The notes: generated by a model not told the origin, from the letters alone. DNA of 6,543 nt from Actinomycetes bacterium (GCA_023427825.1 JAEZAI010000159.1:1-6543), one strand, 5' to 3'; positions 1-6,169 are shown, numbered from the stretch's first letter. Made by a program: numbers and translations.

Positions 1-734
1 GTGTTGGTCATGCCGCCCGTGGCGACGACCGCCACGACCGAGTCCGAGATCGCGTCCAGGTCGTCGAGCACGGCGCCGTCGAGCTCGGACGGACAGAACC
101 GGCCCAGCGCGTCGCCCGGCACCACCAACGGCTCGAGGTCGAGCAGGTCCAGCGCCGCGCCGACCGACGAGTGGGCCCCGCTCGACACCACGACCACGGG
201 CCGGGCTCCGGCCTCGGGCGTCGACGTGGCGCCCGACGGTCGCCGGGACCGCCACACGTGACGGGCCACCGCCAGAGCGGAGAGGTTCGCGATCGAGCCG
301 CCGGACACGAACGTGCCGCCCGACCCCGGGGGCATGCCGGCCAGGTCCGACAACCACCGCAAGGCCTCGTTCTCGGCGTGGACGGCGCCGGCGCCCTCCA
401 ACCACGAGCCGCCGTAGATGTTGCTGGCGCTCACGAGCAGATCGAACGCGGTCGACGCCTCGGTGGCCGCGTTCGGCACGAACGCCAGGTACCTGGGGTG
501 GTCCATGGACAGGCAGGCGGGGGCGAGCACGTCGGTGAACAGGCCGAGCGCCCGGTCCGGTCCGATGCCGTCGGGCGTGATCGTCCTGCCGGCGGCCGCG
601 GCGAGCTCCTCGGGCGACCGGGCCCGGTCGAGTGGCGGCGGGTCCATCGCCAGCCGCTCCCTCGCGGCGTCGAACACCGAGTCCACCAGGCCGTCGGGCT
701 GCTCGCCGCTGGGCCTGTGCATGCGCTCCGACAT
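1..734 (-). CDS. PLP-dependent group II amino acid decarboxylase (N-terminal part, cut by window edge)
   Basis: Likely removes the alpha-carboxyl group of an amino acid, possibly aromatic, using pyridoxal phosphate in the cytoplasm. The 244 complete codons read here begin MSERMHRPSG. Visible landmarks are HPRYLAF (about residues 79-85), the substrate-loop region NIYGGSWLEGAG (105-116), the cofactor-phosphate motif FVSGGSIANLSAL (142-154), and SSGAHSSVGAALDLL (184-198), whose H188 is the family histidine that stacks on the PLP ring. The sequence then enters the ATGGMTNT segment and runs off the edge, so the Schiff-base lysine lies outside the window. Family members are usually about 450-500 residues, so roughly half is present. 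The start ATG is at 734-732, preceded by an AGGGAGAG ribosome site. It diverges from the extradiol dioxygenase gene. Substrate cannot be told from this half; DOPA/tyrosine/tryptophan, glutamate or diaminobutyrate decarboxylases are all possible. Confidence 0.9.
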   Translation of the reverse strand, partial: MSERMHRPSGEQPDGLVDSVFDAARERLAMDPPPLDRARSPEELAAAAGRTITPDGIGPDRALGLFTDVLAPACLSMDHPRYLAFVPNAATEASTAFDLLVSASNIYGGSWLEGAGAVHAENEALRWLSDLAGMPPGSGGTFVSGGSIANLSALAVARHVWRSRRPSGATSTPEAGARPVVVVSSGAHSSVGAALDLLDLEPLVVPGDALGRFCPSELDGAVLDDLDAISDSVVAVVATGGMTN

Positions 735-791
735 CGGCCCATTCTCTCCCTGGAGGTCCGGCGGGCGTCGCCCTCCGACGGCATCGGATCC

Positions 792-825
792 CGGTCGACC
801 GACGTCTCGACGGGGGCGGTAGGTT
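792..825 (+). promoter_or_regulatory. Candidate promoter of the dioxygenase gene with overlapping 10-bp palindrome
   Basis: A TAGGTT hexamer (820-825) fits the actinobacterial -10 pattern TANNNT. TCGACC (795-800) is a loose -35 match, 19 nt upstream, slightly longer than the ideal 17-18. Transcription would begin near 832, giving a short leader that holds the GGAGG ribosome site at 840-844. The -35 lies inside a perfect palindrome, CGGTCGACCG (792-801), which could be an operator acting on this gene and perhaps on the divergent decarboxylase. The promoter is a pattern match only; the palindrome is read directly. Confidence 0.4.
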
Positions 826-849
826 CCGAGCGACGACCCGGAGGCGACG

Positions 850-1728
850 ATGGCCGACGAGACCACACCCATGCCGGCGGTGTTCATCGGGCACGGCAGC
901 CCCATGAACACCCTCGAGCACAACGCCTACACCGAGACCTGGGCGGACGTCGGTGCCGCCGTCGGCCGGCCGCGGGCGATCGTGTGCGTGTCCGCCCACT
1001 GGTACGTGAACATCACGGCCGTCACGGCCATGGCGGCGCCGCCGGTCATCCACGACTTCTACGGCTTCCCCGACGCCCTCTTCGCGTTCGACTACCCGGC
1101 ACCCGGATCGCCGGAGGTGGCCGAGGAGGTGGCGAAGGCGCTCGGTCCGACCTACGTCGGACTCGACCGCGACAGCTGGGGACTGGACCACGGCACGTGG
1201 TCCGTGCTGGCGCACATGTATCCCGACGCCGACGTCCCCGTGGTCCAGCTCTCGATCAACGGCACCGAACCGATCGCCTACCACCTCGAGCTGGGCCGGC
1301 GGCTGGCCGCGCTGCGCGACCGCGGCGTCCTGGTCGTGGGCAGCGGCAACGTGGTGCACAACCTCCGCCTGCTCGACCCCCGACTGCCGGACGACGGCAC
1401 CGAGTGGGCGCGCTCGTTCGACCTGGCGGCGCGGGAGATCCTGACCGATCACCCGGGCGACCTCGCCGCGCTCGCCGAGCATCCCGACTTCCGCCTGGCG
1501 GTGCCGACCCCCGACCACTTCCTGCCGCTGGCCTATGTCGCCGGCATGGCCGACGCCGCCGGCACCGGGCTGGACCTGCTCGTCGGCGGGTACCAGCTCG
1601 GGTCGCTCTCCATGGCCGCCTACGGGCTCGGCTGCCTCCCCGAGGACCCGGCCAGGACCGACGTCCACGTGGAGGCGGACGCGTTGCCGGACCCGGCGGT
1701 CGTCCCGCCCGACGCCACCAACCTCTGA
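850..1728 (+). CDS. ygiD: YgiD/LigB-type class III extradiol ring-cleavage dioxygenase (4,5-DOPA dioxygenase family)
   Basis: Family members open the ring of a catechol with O2 in the cytoplasm; plant and bacterial relatives convert L-DOPA to 4,5-seco-DOPA. The 292-residue protein opens with PAVFIGHGSPMN, holding metal-ligand candidate H15. SAHWYVN carries H50, DHGTW carries H114, GSGNVVHNLR carries H170, and TPDHFLPL carries H223. H15, H50 and H223 match the metal triad, and H170 matches the conserved active-site histidine of the family. The domain fills residues 9-265. The tail is somewhat longer than in E. coli YgiD (about 260-270 residues). The ATG start is set by GGAGG at 840-844 with 5-nt spacing. 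It diverges from an amino acid decarboxylase gene, hinting at catechol or aromatic amino acid metabolism. The family is clear; the true substrate is not, since many bacterial members were named by homology only. Confidence 0.93.
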   Translation: MADETTPMPAVFIGHGSPMNTLEHNAYTETWADVGAAVGRPRAIVCVSAHWYVNITAVTAMAAPPVIHDFYGFPDALFAFDYPAPGSPEVAEEVAKALGPTYVGLDRDSWGLDHGTWSVLAHMYPDADVPVVQLSINGTEPIAYHLELGRRLAALRDRGVLVVGSGNVVHNLRLLDPRLPDDGTEWARSFDLAAREILTDHPGDLAALAEHPDFRLAVPTPDHFLPLAYVAGMADAAGTGLDLLVGGYQLGSLSMAAYGLGCLPEDPARTDVHVEADALPDPAVVPPDATNL

Positions 1729-1733
1729 CCGGA

Positions 1734-1761
1734 GAGAGGGGTCCACGAGGACATCCCTCTC
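1734..1761. terminator. Hairpin between convergent genes, probable bidirectional terminator
   Basis: GAGAGGG (1734-1740) pairs perfectly with CCCTCTC (1755-1761). Inside it GTCC (1741-1744) pairs with GGAC (1749-1752) around an ACGA loop, leaving a 2-nt bulge (1753-1754). It begins 5 nt after the dioxygenase stop and lies 38 nt beyond the stop of the convergent kinase gene, the expected place for a shared terminator. No T-tract follows on either strand, so it would be of the T-less kind common in high-GC actinobacteria. Confidence 0.6.
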
Positions 1762-1799
1762 GGGTTCCGCACCATGGATCCGGCACCGTGGCCGAGACG

Positions 1800-2618
1800 T
1801 CAGCCGAGCGCGAGCTCGAACGACGACCGCGCCGCGGCCCACCACCGGCGGCGGCGGTCGAAGCGCTCCATCCCGCCCATCTCCTGCCACATCACCACGA
1901 AGCCGGGATCGCCAGCCTCGACGTGGCGCAGCACGAACTCGCCGCCGCGGGCGACCGCGTCGTCCAGGCAGGCCAGCACCTCGGCCCTCCCGTCACCGTC
2001 GAGGCCGTACGCGTCGGCGACGACCCGCAGCCGCGCAGGACGATCGGCGTCGAGCCAACCCAGCCGGGCGGCGTTCTCGTCGTCGTCCACCGGCACGCAC
2101 ATGCGGGCGAAGGCGGCGACGTCGTAGGCGGGCCGGCCCGGTGCGCAGAAGTCGAAGTCCAGGAGGCCGACCGCACGTCCGTCGCGGAACACCACGTTCT
2201 CCAGGCACACGTCGTTGTGGCACATCACGGTGCCGCCCGATGGGTCCGCCATCTCGTCGCTCCAGGCGTAGCTTCCCGCGTCGAAGCCGGCGGCCGCCCG
2301 GTGGAGCCCCGCCATCAGCTCGGCCACGCTCGCCAACGCCTCGTACGTCTGCACCCAGGCCGGGTACGGCGGCACGGCCACCTCGCCCGCGATGAACGCG
2401 AGCCGCTCCCGCCCGTCCGGGTCCACGCCGACCGGTGCCGACGCGCCGTGGAACCCGGCGTCGCGCAGCCAGCGCAGGTAGGCGTGGACCGAGGTCGTGT
2501 GGGCGTTGGACGGGCGGAGGACGTGCGGACCGAGGCGCGTCACCCCTCCTGCGTTGGCGACGCCGCCGGCCAGCTGCTCCTCCACCTCGTCGGGCGCCAC
2601 GTCCCCAGTGTTGCCCAC
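1800..2618 (-). CDS. Aminoglycoside phosphotransferase (APH)-fold small-molecule kinase
   Basis: A cytoplasmic ATP-dependent phosphotransferase of the APH/choline-kinase superfamily. The 272-residue protein has an N-lobe (about 15-80) of the actinobacterial type with HVLRP, SVHAYLRWLRDAGF and RLAFIAGEV. The catalytic loop is VMCHNDVCLENVVF, with H134, catalytic D136 and N141 (HxDxxxxN). The metal-binding GLLDFDFCAPG has D154 and D156, followed by YDVA. The usual ATP-binding lysine appears to be an arginine (R35 in VLRP). The start is GTG at 2618-2616 with only a poor ribosome site (CGGGACCCG); later GTG codons in frame are possible, but this start keeps the family N-terminus. It lies 42 nt downstream of the GGDEF gene on the same strand, so co-transcription is plausible. 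Members are often annotated as aminoglycoside resistance genes, but most act on unknown substrates. I infer kinase activity, not resistance. Confidence 0.87.
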   Translation of the reverse strand: MGNTGDVAPDEVEEQLAGGVANAGGVTRLGPHVLRPSNAHTTSVHAYLRWLRDAGFHGASAPVGVDPDGRERLAFIAGEVAVPPYPAWVQTYEALASVAELMAGLHRAAAGFDAGSYAWSDEMADPSGGTVMCHNDVCLENVVFRDGRAVGLLDFDFCAPGRPAYDVAAFARMCVPVDDDENAARLGWLDADRPARLRVVADAYGLDGDGRAEVLACLDDAVARGGEFVLRHVEAGDPGFVVMWQEMGGMERFDRRRRWWAAARSSFELALG

Positions 2619-2660
2619 CGGGTCCCGCGAACCGACGACGGCCGCTGGACGCGTCCGGCC

Positions 2661-3710
2661 TCAGCCCCGCTCCGCCATCGGACGAGGACGGCCGGGGGAG
2701 CGCGGCGTGGGACTCGCCTCGTCCGTGGACGGACGGTCCCTGCGAGCGCGCTGGCGCCGCTCGCGCTTCATCTCGTACATCTCGTGGTCCGCCCGCTCGA
2801 CGACCTCGTCGGGGCACTCACCGGACCGGCGCTGCGCGACCCCCACCGAGAACGGGACGGGCGATGCGTCCATGACGCGGCCGAGTGCGACGCGGGCCAT
2901 CTCGGCGGTGGCATCCGGCAGCAGGACGATGAACTCGTCACCGCCGATGCGGGCCACGACGTCGAACGAACGCACGCCGTCGCTCAGGGCGCGGGCGACG
3001 GCGGCGATCGCGTGGTCGCCGGCGGAGTGCCCGTCGGTGTCGTTGAGCTGCTTCAGGCCGTCGACGTCCACGAAGGCGACCGACAGCGGGTGGCCGCTCC
3101 GGTCGGCGCGCTCGAACTCGTCGGCGATCACGCTGCGCCACGCCCGCGAGTTGGCGACGCCGGTCAGGGGATCGACCAGCGCGGCGGCACGGAGCCGGAC
3201 CGACAGCCATCCGGCGCAGCATCCCATCACGATCGAGTTGACCAGGCTGCCTCCGATGACGAGCGGCGAGTCGGACGGCGCGACGTGGATGACCACGACG
3301 GCGAGCGCCAGGTACGACACGGCCACGTGGGCGATCGTCTGCCGGACCGAGAAGAAGCAGGCGGCGTAGACGGAGACCCACACCATGAACCCGGCACCGG
3401 TCACCAGTCCCACGACGTCGTTGCTGAGACCGACGGTGACAACGATCACCGCTGCACCGAGCAGCATCGCCAGGTGCAGGGCCAGCTCCGTACCGGCTCG
3501 TCGGACGAGGAGCAGGAGCGCGCCGGCGGCGGTGGAGATGGCTCCGACGGCGAGCGGCATCCAGATCGACGCCCTCCGATCCATGTCGCCGCTGGTCACG
3601 ACCGAGAACAGGCCGCCGACCAGCAACATGGCGCCGGCGATCAGCGCCTTCACCCTCATCCCGGCGATGACGTCCCCGCCGGAGCGGGTGGTCGGCGCAG
3701 GCGCGGGCAT
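2661..3710 (-). CDS. Membrane-bound GGDEF diguanylate cyclase with six-helix N-terminal sensor
   Basis: Predicted to make cyclic di-GMP from two GTP on the cytoplasmic face of the membrane. Counting from MPAPAPTTR (349 residues), hydrophobic segments lie near 19-38, 50-69, 75-95, 99-120, 125-144 and 150-172. The cyclase domain follows directly: DPLTGVANSRAW (180-191), FVDVDGLKQLND (213-224), the product-inhibition site RSFD (247-250) and the intact active site GGDEF (256-260). It ends with FSVGVA and RADHEMYEMKR, then a basic Arg/Pro-rich tail of about 35 residues. There is no EAL or HD-GYP domain. The ATG at 3710 has GAGG at 3723-3720 with 9-nt spacing. An in-frame ATG at 3746 would add 12 residues but has no ribosome site. 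The sensor helices match no named MASE domain that I can recognise. It precedes the APH-fold kinase and diverges from the hydrolase. Confidence 0.92.
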   Translation of the reverse strand: MPAPAPTTRSGGDVIAGMRVKALIAGAMLLVGGLFSVVTSGDMDRRASIWMPLAVGAISTAAGALLLLVRRAGTELALHLAMLLGAAVIVVTVGLSNDVVGLVTGAGFMVWVSVYAACFFSVRQTIAHVAVSYLALAVVVIHVAPSDSPLVIGGSLVNSIVMGCCAGWLSVRLRAAALVDPLTGVANSRAWRSVIADEFERADRSGHPLSVAFVDVDGLKQLNDTDGHSAGDHAIAAVARALSDGVRSFDVVARIGGDEFIVLLPDATAEMARVALGRVMDASPVPFSVGVAQRRSGECPDEVVERADHEMYEMKRERRQRARRDRPSTDEASPTPRSPGRPRPMAERG

Positions 3711-3784
3711 CCGGAGCCACCTCGTTCGCGCGGTCGCCTGTCCCATGTCATATGTGTCGGCCGGTCGGGGGCCCGAATGGAGAA

Positions 3785-3794
3785 CGTAGGGTCG
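3785..3794 (+). promoter_or_regulatory. CGTAGGGTCG element with -10-like TAGGGT upstream of the hydrolase
   Basis: TAGGGT (3787-3792) fits the TANNNT -10 pattern and reads towards the hydrolase gene, which would then have a leader of about 155 nt. No recognisable -35 box lies 16-18 nt upstream. The same ten bases occur once more in the window, on the minus strand at 6177-6168, also just upstream of a candidate gene, which is the main reason to list it. Confidence 0.25.
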
Positions 3795-3865
3795 CCCGGC
3801 CCACGCAGGCTGACGACACCACACCCGGGTGAGTCGCTGTGCCCCCTCTTTCTGGTGCACGTCCC

Positions 3866-3879
3866 CGACCTCGAGGTCG
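3866..3879. promoter_or_regulatory. Perfect 14-bp palindrome, candidate operator
   Basis: CGACCTCGAGGTCG is self-complementary over all 14 bases. It sits in the 245-nt gap between the divergent GGDEF and hydrolase genes, 76 nt before the hydrolase start and downstream of the TAGGGT element. That position would suit a dimeric repressor blocking the hydrolase transcript. No regulator gene is visible next to it. Confidence 0.4.
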
Positions 3880-3955
3880 TCGATCGCACGACCGAGCGGC
3901 GGTGAGCCGAGCTGGGGACCGCTCAGGACGGACGGACGCCGGCCGACGAGAACAC

Positions 3956-5431
3956 ATGGCCCATCGATCCTCCTCCGCGCCCACGATGCCCCACGAGGTG
4001 GCCGAGGCGCCGTCCACGACCCGCCGGCAGCTGCTGCTCGCGGCGGGTACCGCCGGCGTCGCCGCCGCGGCCGTCGCCTGCACCACCGACGCGCAGGACC
4101 TCGGCCAGCCGGTCAGCCACGGCACCCCGTCGGCGCCGACCACCGTGCCGCTCACCTCGGCGCAGTCGGCGCTCGGCAACGGCGACGTCGCGCTCTTCCA
4201 GCAGGCCGACCTGAACTTCCAGTCGCTCTTCGCACTCGGTGCCGTGGGCCAGACCGGCGTGGCCGGCGAGGTCACCTCGGTGGTCGCCCAGGCGAACTCG
4301 GCGTCCGGCGGAGCGACGTACCAGTCCGTCTACGACGCGTTCCTCGCCATGGGGAACCGGCTGCAGGAATCGGGGCTGTCGGCCCAGCGGGCAGGTCGCG
4401 ACGTCACCGCTCGTGACCGCTACCTCCGCTCCGCCAAGTACTACGCCCAGGCCCTCTACTGGGTGCTCGGCACGTCGACGCCCGACGCCGAGGCCGAGGT
4501 CTACCGGGCGATGACCGCGTCGTTCCGCAGCGGCCTCGCGCTCATGGAGCCGACGGTCGAGGAGCTCGAGATCCGCTCACCCGGGATCGACCAGCCGATG
4601 CCCGCGTGGTTCCTCCGCCCGTCCGACGACGGGAAGGCCCGGCCCACGATCATCATGAACAACGGCTCGGACGGGCAGCACGTCGACATGCTCTCGCAGG
4701 GAGGGCTCGCCGCCCTCGAGCGCGGCTACAACGTGCTCGTCTTCGAGGGGCCCGGACAGGGCGGCATGTTGTTCCTGCACAACATCCCGTTCCGTCACGA
4801 CTGGGAACACGTGATCACGCCGATCGTCGACGTGCTCGAGGACCGCGGCGACGTCCGTTCCGACCAGATCGCGGTCCGGGGCATCAGCTTCGGTGGCGAG
4901 CTGACGCCCCGGGCCGCGGCGTTCGAGCACCGACTCGCCGCGCTGATCGCGGACCCGGGCTCCACGCGCACGATCCTCGACTACCCGGGCTTCCTCCGGA
5001 AGATCGCCTCCAGCGGGAGCAAGGACGATGTGAACGGCGCGTGGAACGACGGCATCGTCCCCGGCGCGACCCCCGAGCAGCTGTTCTCGCTCAAGAAGAC
5101 GCTGGAGATCTTCTCGCCGGTCGCGCACGACGAGGTGAAGGCGGGCGGCCACCCCACGGACTGGTACGACCTGTCCCGCACGATCGAGAAGTACGACCTC
5201 TTCGGCGTGGCCGAGAAGATCACGGCCCCCACGCTCGTGACCACTTACGAGGGCGACACCGCGTTCGGCGACGAGCCGGTCGCGCTGCACCGGTTGCTGA
5301 AGAACGCGAAGCGGCGCGATCTGGTGCACCTGACAGCGATCGACGGCGCGCAGTACCACTGCGGCCCCATGGCACCGCAGGTGGCCAACGAGGTGTGCTG
5401 GGACTGGCTCGACGAGGTCCTCGACCGCTGA
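3956..5431 (+). CDS. Exported alpha/beta hydrolase, FrsA / 2,6-dihydroxypseudooxynicotine hydrolase-like, probable Tat lipoprotein
   Basis: A predicted serine hydrolase placed outside the cytoplasmic membrane. The N-terminus has TTRRQLLLAAG (21-31, twin arginines R23-R24), a hydrophobic run, and lipobox AVAC with C42, then a Thr/Pro/Ser-rich linker. A helical cap follows (about 85-200), including DVTARDRYLRSAKYYAQA (149-166), typical of the FrsA/DUF1100 family. The alpha/beta core has PTIIMNNGSDG (230-240), VFEGPGQGG (262-270), nucleophile elbow GISFGG with S311, YEGDTAFGDEP with acid candidates D434/D439, and AQYHCG with H468. The ATG at 3956 gives 491 residues; upstream ribosome site GACGAG is weak. 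Characterised relatives cleave C-C bonds in nicotine and polyketide breakdown or act as esterases. Substrate is unknown here. An in-frame ATG at 3986 would keep the signal peptide. Confidence 0.88.
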   Translation: MAHRSSSAPTMPHEVAEAPSTTRRQLLLAAGTAGVAAAAVACTTDAQDLGQPVSHGTPSAPTTVPLTSAQSALGNGDVALFQQADLNFQSLFALGAVGQTGVAGEVTSVVAQANSASGGATYQSVYDAFLAMGNRLQESGLSAQRAGRDVTARDRYLRSAKYYAQALYWVLGTSTPDAEAEVYRAMTASFRSGLALMEPTVEELEIRSPGIDQPMPAWFLRPSDDGKARPTIIMNNGSDGQHVDMLSQGGLAALERGYNVLVFEGPGQGGMLFLHNIPFRHDWEHVITPIVDVLEDRGDVRSDQIAVRGISFGGELTPRAAAFEHRLAALIADPGSTRTILDYPGFLRKIASSGSKDDVNGAWNDGIVPGATPEQLFSLKKTLEIFSPVAHDEVKAGGHPTDWYDLSRTIEKYDLFGVAEKITAPTLVTTYEGDTAFGDEPVALHRLLKNAKRRDLVHLTAIDGAQYHCGPMAPQVANEVCWDWLDEVLDR

Positions 5432-5480
5432 GCGACTCCGCGACGGCAAGATCGGCCGGACACGGCACGGCGCCGCTCAG
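5428..5480. terminator. Weak inverted repeat spanning the convergent stops
   Basis: CTGAGCG (5428-5434) and CGCTCAG (5474-5480) are perfectly complementary and include the stop codons of both convergent genes. The 39 nt between them form no clear inner stem and no T-tract follows. A shared terminator is expected in this 45-nt gap, but the long loop makes this a poor candidate. Confidence 0.2.
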
Positions 5481-5923
5481 TCGACCAGGAGCTGCCGGTC
5501 GGTCATGGCCAGCATGACCACCAGCGAGTCGATCGCCGCCTCGCGATCGGGGTCCGACTCGTCCCACTCCGGGCGGCCGGCGAGCCCCGCACCCAGGATC
5601 GACCGGGTCGCAGCGAGCCGCGACCGGACGATCGAGCGCAACCGCACGATCGCGTCGTCGACCATCGCCGCCAGCTCCTGGGTGGCGACGGGGTCGGGCA
5701 CGGCGTCCGGCACCTCGTCGACGGGCAGGTGGTCGAGCAACGCCCAGGTCACGACGCAGCGGCTTCGCCAGGCGGCGCGGTCCTCGAGGGAGCTCGGCGC
5801 GGGAACGACCAACGCCACCTCCACCGTCGAGCGGTGGAGCGCGGCGCCCGCCACCGAGCGCGTGGCCGCGGCCAGCAGCGCCAGCTGCTCGTCCACCTCG
5901 CGTCGCAGGTCCGCCGCGGTCAC
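5477..5923 (-). CDS. Hypothetical 148-residue helical protein
   Basis: I do not recognise this family. The protein is acidic overall and mostly helix-forming, with no signal peptide, transmembrane segment, cysteine cluster or obvious catalytic motif. Charged-hydrophobic stretches include DLRREVDEQLALLAAATRSV (5-24) and ELAAMVDDAIVRLRSIVRSR (83-102). A tryptophan-bearing middle (WRSRCVVTWALLDHLP) and a conserved-looking end, AAIDSLVVMLAMTDRQLL, complete it. Third codon positions are nearly all G or C, supporting real coding. The GTG start at 5923-5921 is odd: GGAGG (5929-5925) is only one base away from it, and no later start is better placed. It converges on the hydrolase and lies 66 nt after the small broken gene on the same strand, in the same frame as that gene's end. 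Confidence 0.72.
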   Translation of the reverse strand: MTAADLRREVDEQLALLAAATRSVAGAALHRSTVEVALVVPAPSSLEDRAAWRSRCVVTWALLDHLPVDEVPDAVPDPVATQELAAMVDDAIVRLRSIVRSRLAATRSILGAGLAGRPEWDESDPDREAAIDSLVVMLAMTDRQLLVD

Positions 5924-5955
5924 TCCTCCAGTGTGGCGGAACTCCTGGCGACGGA

Positions 5956-5969
5956 CCCGCGAACGCGGG
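5956..5969. repeat. Short GC hairpin between two minus-strand genes
   Basis: CCCGC (5956-5960) and GCGGG (5965-5969) form a perfect 5-bp stem around GAAC (GTTC on the minus strand), with the inner G-C closing further if a 2-nt loop is allowed. A G-rich run (5966-5978) adjoins it, C-rich on the minus strand. It lies 20 nt beyond the stop of the small gene (5992-5990) and 32 nt before the start of the 148-residue protein, where it could weaken read-through. No T-tract is present. Confidence 0.3.
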
Positions 5970-5989
5970 GGTGGGGGGTGGAGCGGCGA

Positions 5990-6165
5990 TCAGGCCGAGT
6001 CGGCCGTGGCGGCGGCGATGGGCGCCATGGCGCTCGCCAGGTCCAGCACGATCCGCGAGTCGAACTCGATGAGCTCGCCGAGCGCGAGGCTCACCTCGAG
6101 CTGCGAGGCGGCAGCGGCCCTCCCCTCCCATCGCGGCGCCCGCCGTCCTCGGGATGAGGCGCCAT
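5990..6165 (-). CDS. Small gene of about 58 residues, frame apparently broken or split into two overlapping ORFs
   Basis: The stretch ending at the TGA 5992-5990 reads SQLEVSLALGELIEFDSRIV then LDLASAMAPIAAATADSA. Essentially every codon there ends in G or C, a strong coding sign. Its only start in that frame is GTG at 6094 (34 residues), without a ribosome site at normal distance. In another frame, ATG at 6165 (AGGG five bases upstream) reads MAPHPEDGGRRDGRGG and stops at 6093-6091, overlapping that GTG as GTGA. One extra G in the G-rich tract at about 6110-6121 would join them into one 58-residue protein. So this is either a frameshifted gene, a sequencing error in the G tract, or a coupled pair of tiny ORFs. 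No family recognised; no transmembrane segment obvious. Confidence 0.4.
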
Positions 6166-6169
6166 GTCG

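Noticed and set aside
1800..2618. Kinase as an aminoglycoside resistance gene
   Set aside because: Only the general APH fold motifs are present. Nothing in the sequence points to an aminoglycoside pocket, and most chromosomal members of this type have unknown substrates.
2619..2660. Gap between the GGDEF and kinase genes examined for a terminator
   Set aside because: No stem of useful length followed by a T-tract is visible, so co-transcription was left open.
171..3905. A very long open frame on the plus strand (1244 codons) crossing several genes
   Set aside because: It is mostly antisense to the decarboxylase, kinase and GGDEF genes and out of frame within the dioxygenase. Its translation is Arg/Pro/Gly/His-rich low-complexity sequence, as expected from stop-poor GC-rich DNA. 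The genes it overlaps carry clear family motifs.
3778..3905. Possible 42-codon ORF (MENVGSPGPRR...) ending 50 nt before the hydrolase
   Set aside because: Its second half has good GC third positions and it could be a leader peptide, but the first half does not look coding, no clear ribosome site precedes it, and I recognise no homologue. It also contains the palindrome at 3866-3879, which explains that composition as well.
4577..5449. Long minus-strand open frame of 290 codons antisense to the hydrolase
   Set aside because: The plus-strand frame carries the complete hydrolase motifs and signal peptide; the antisense translation is a charge-rich shadow without domain features.
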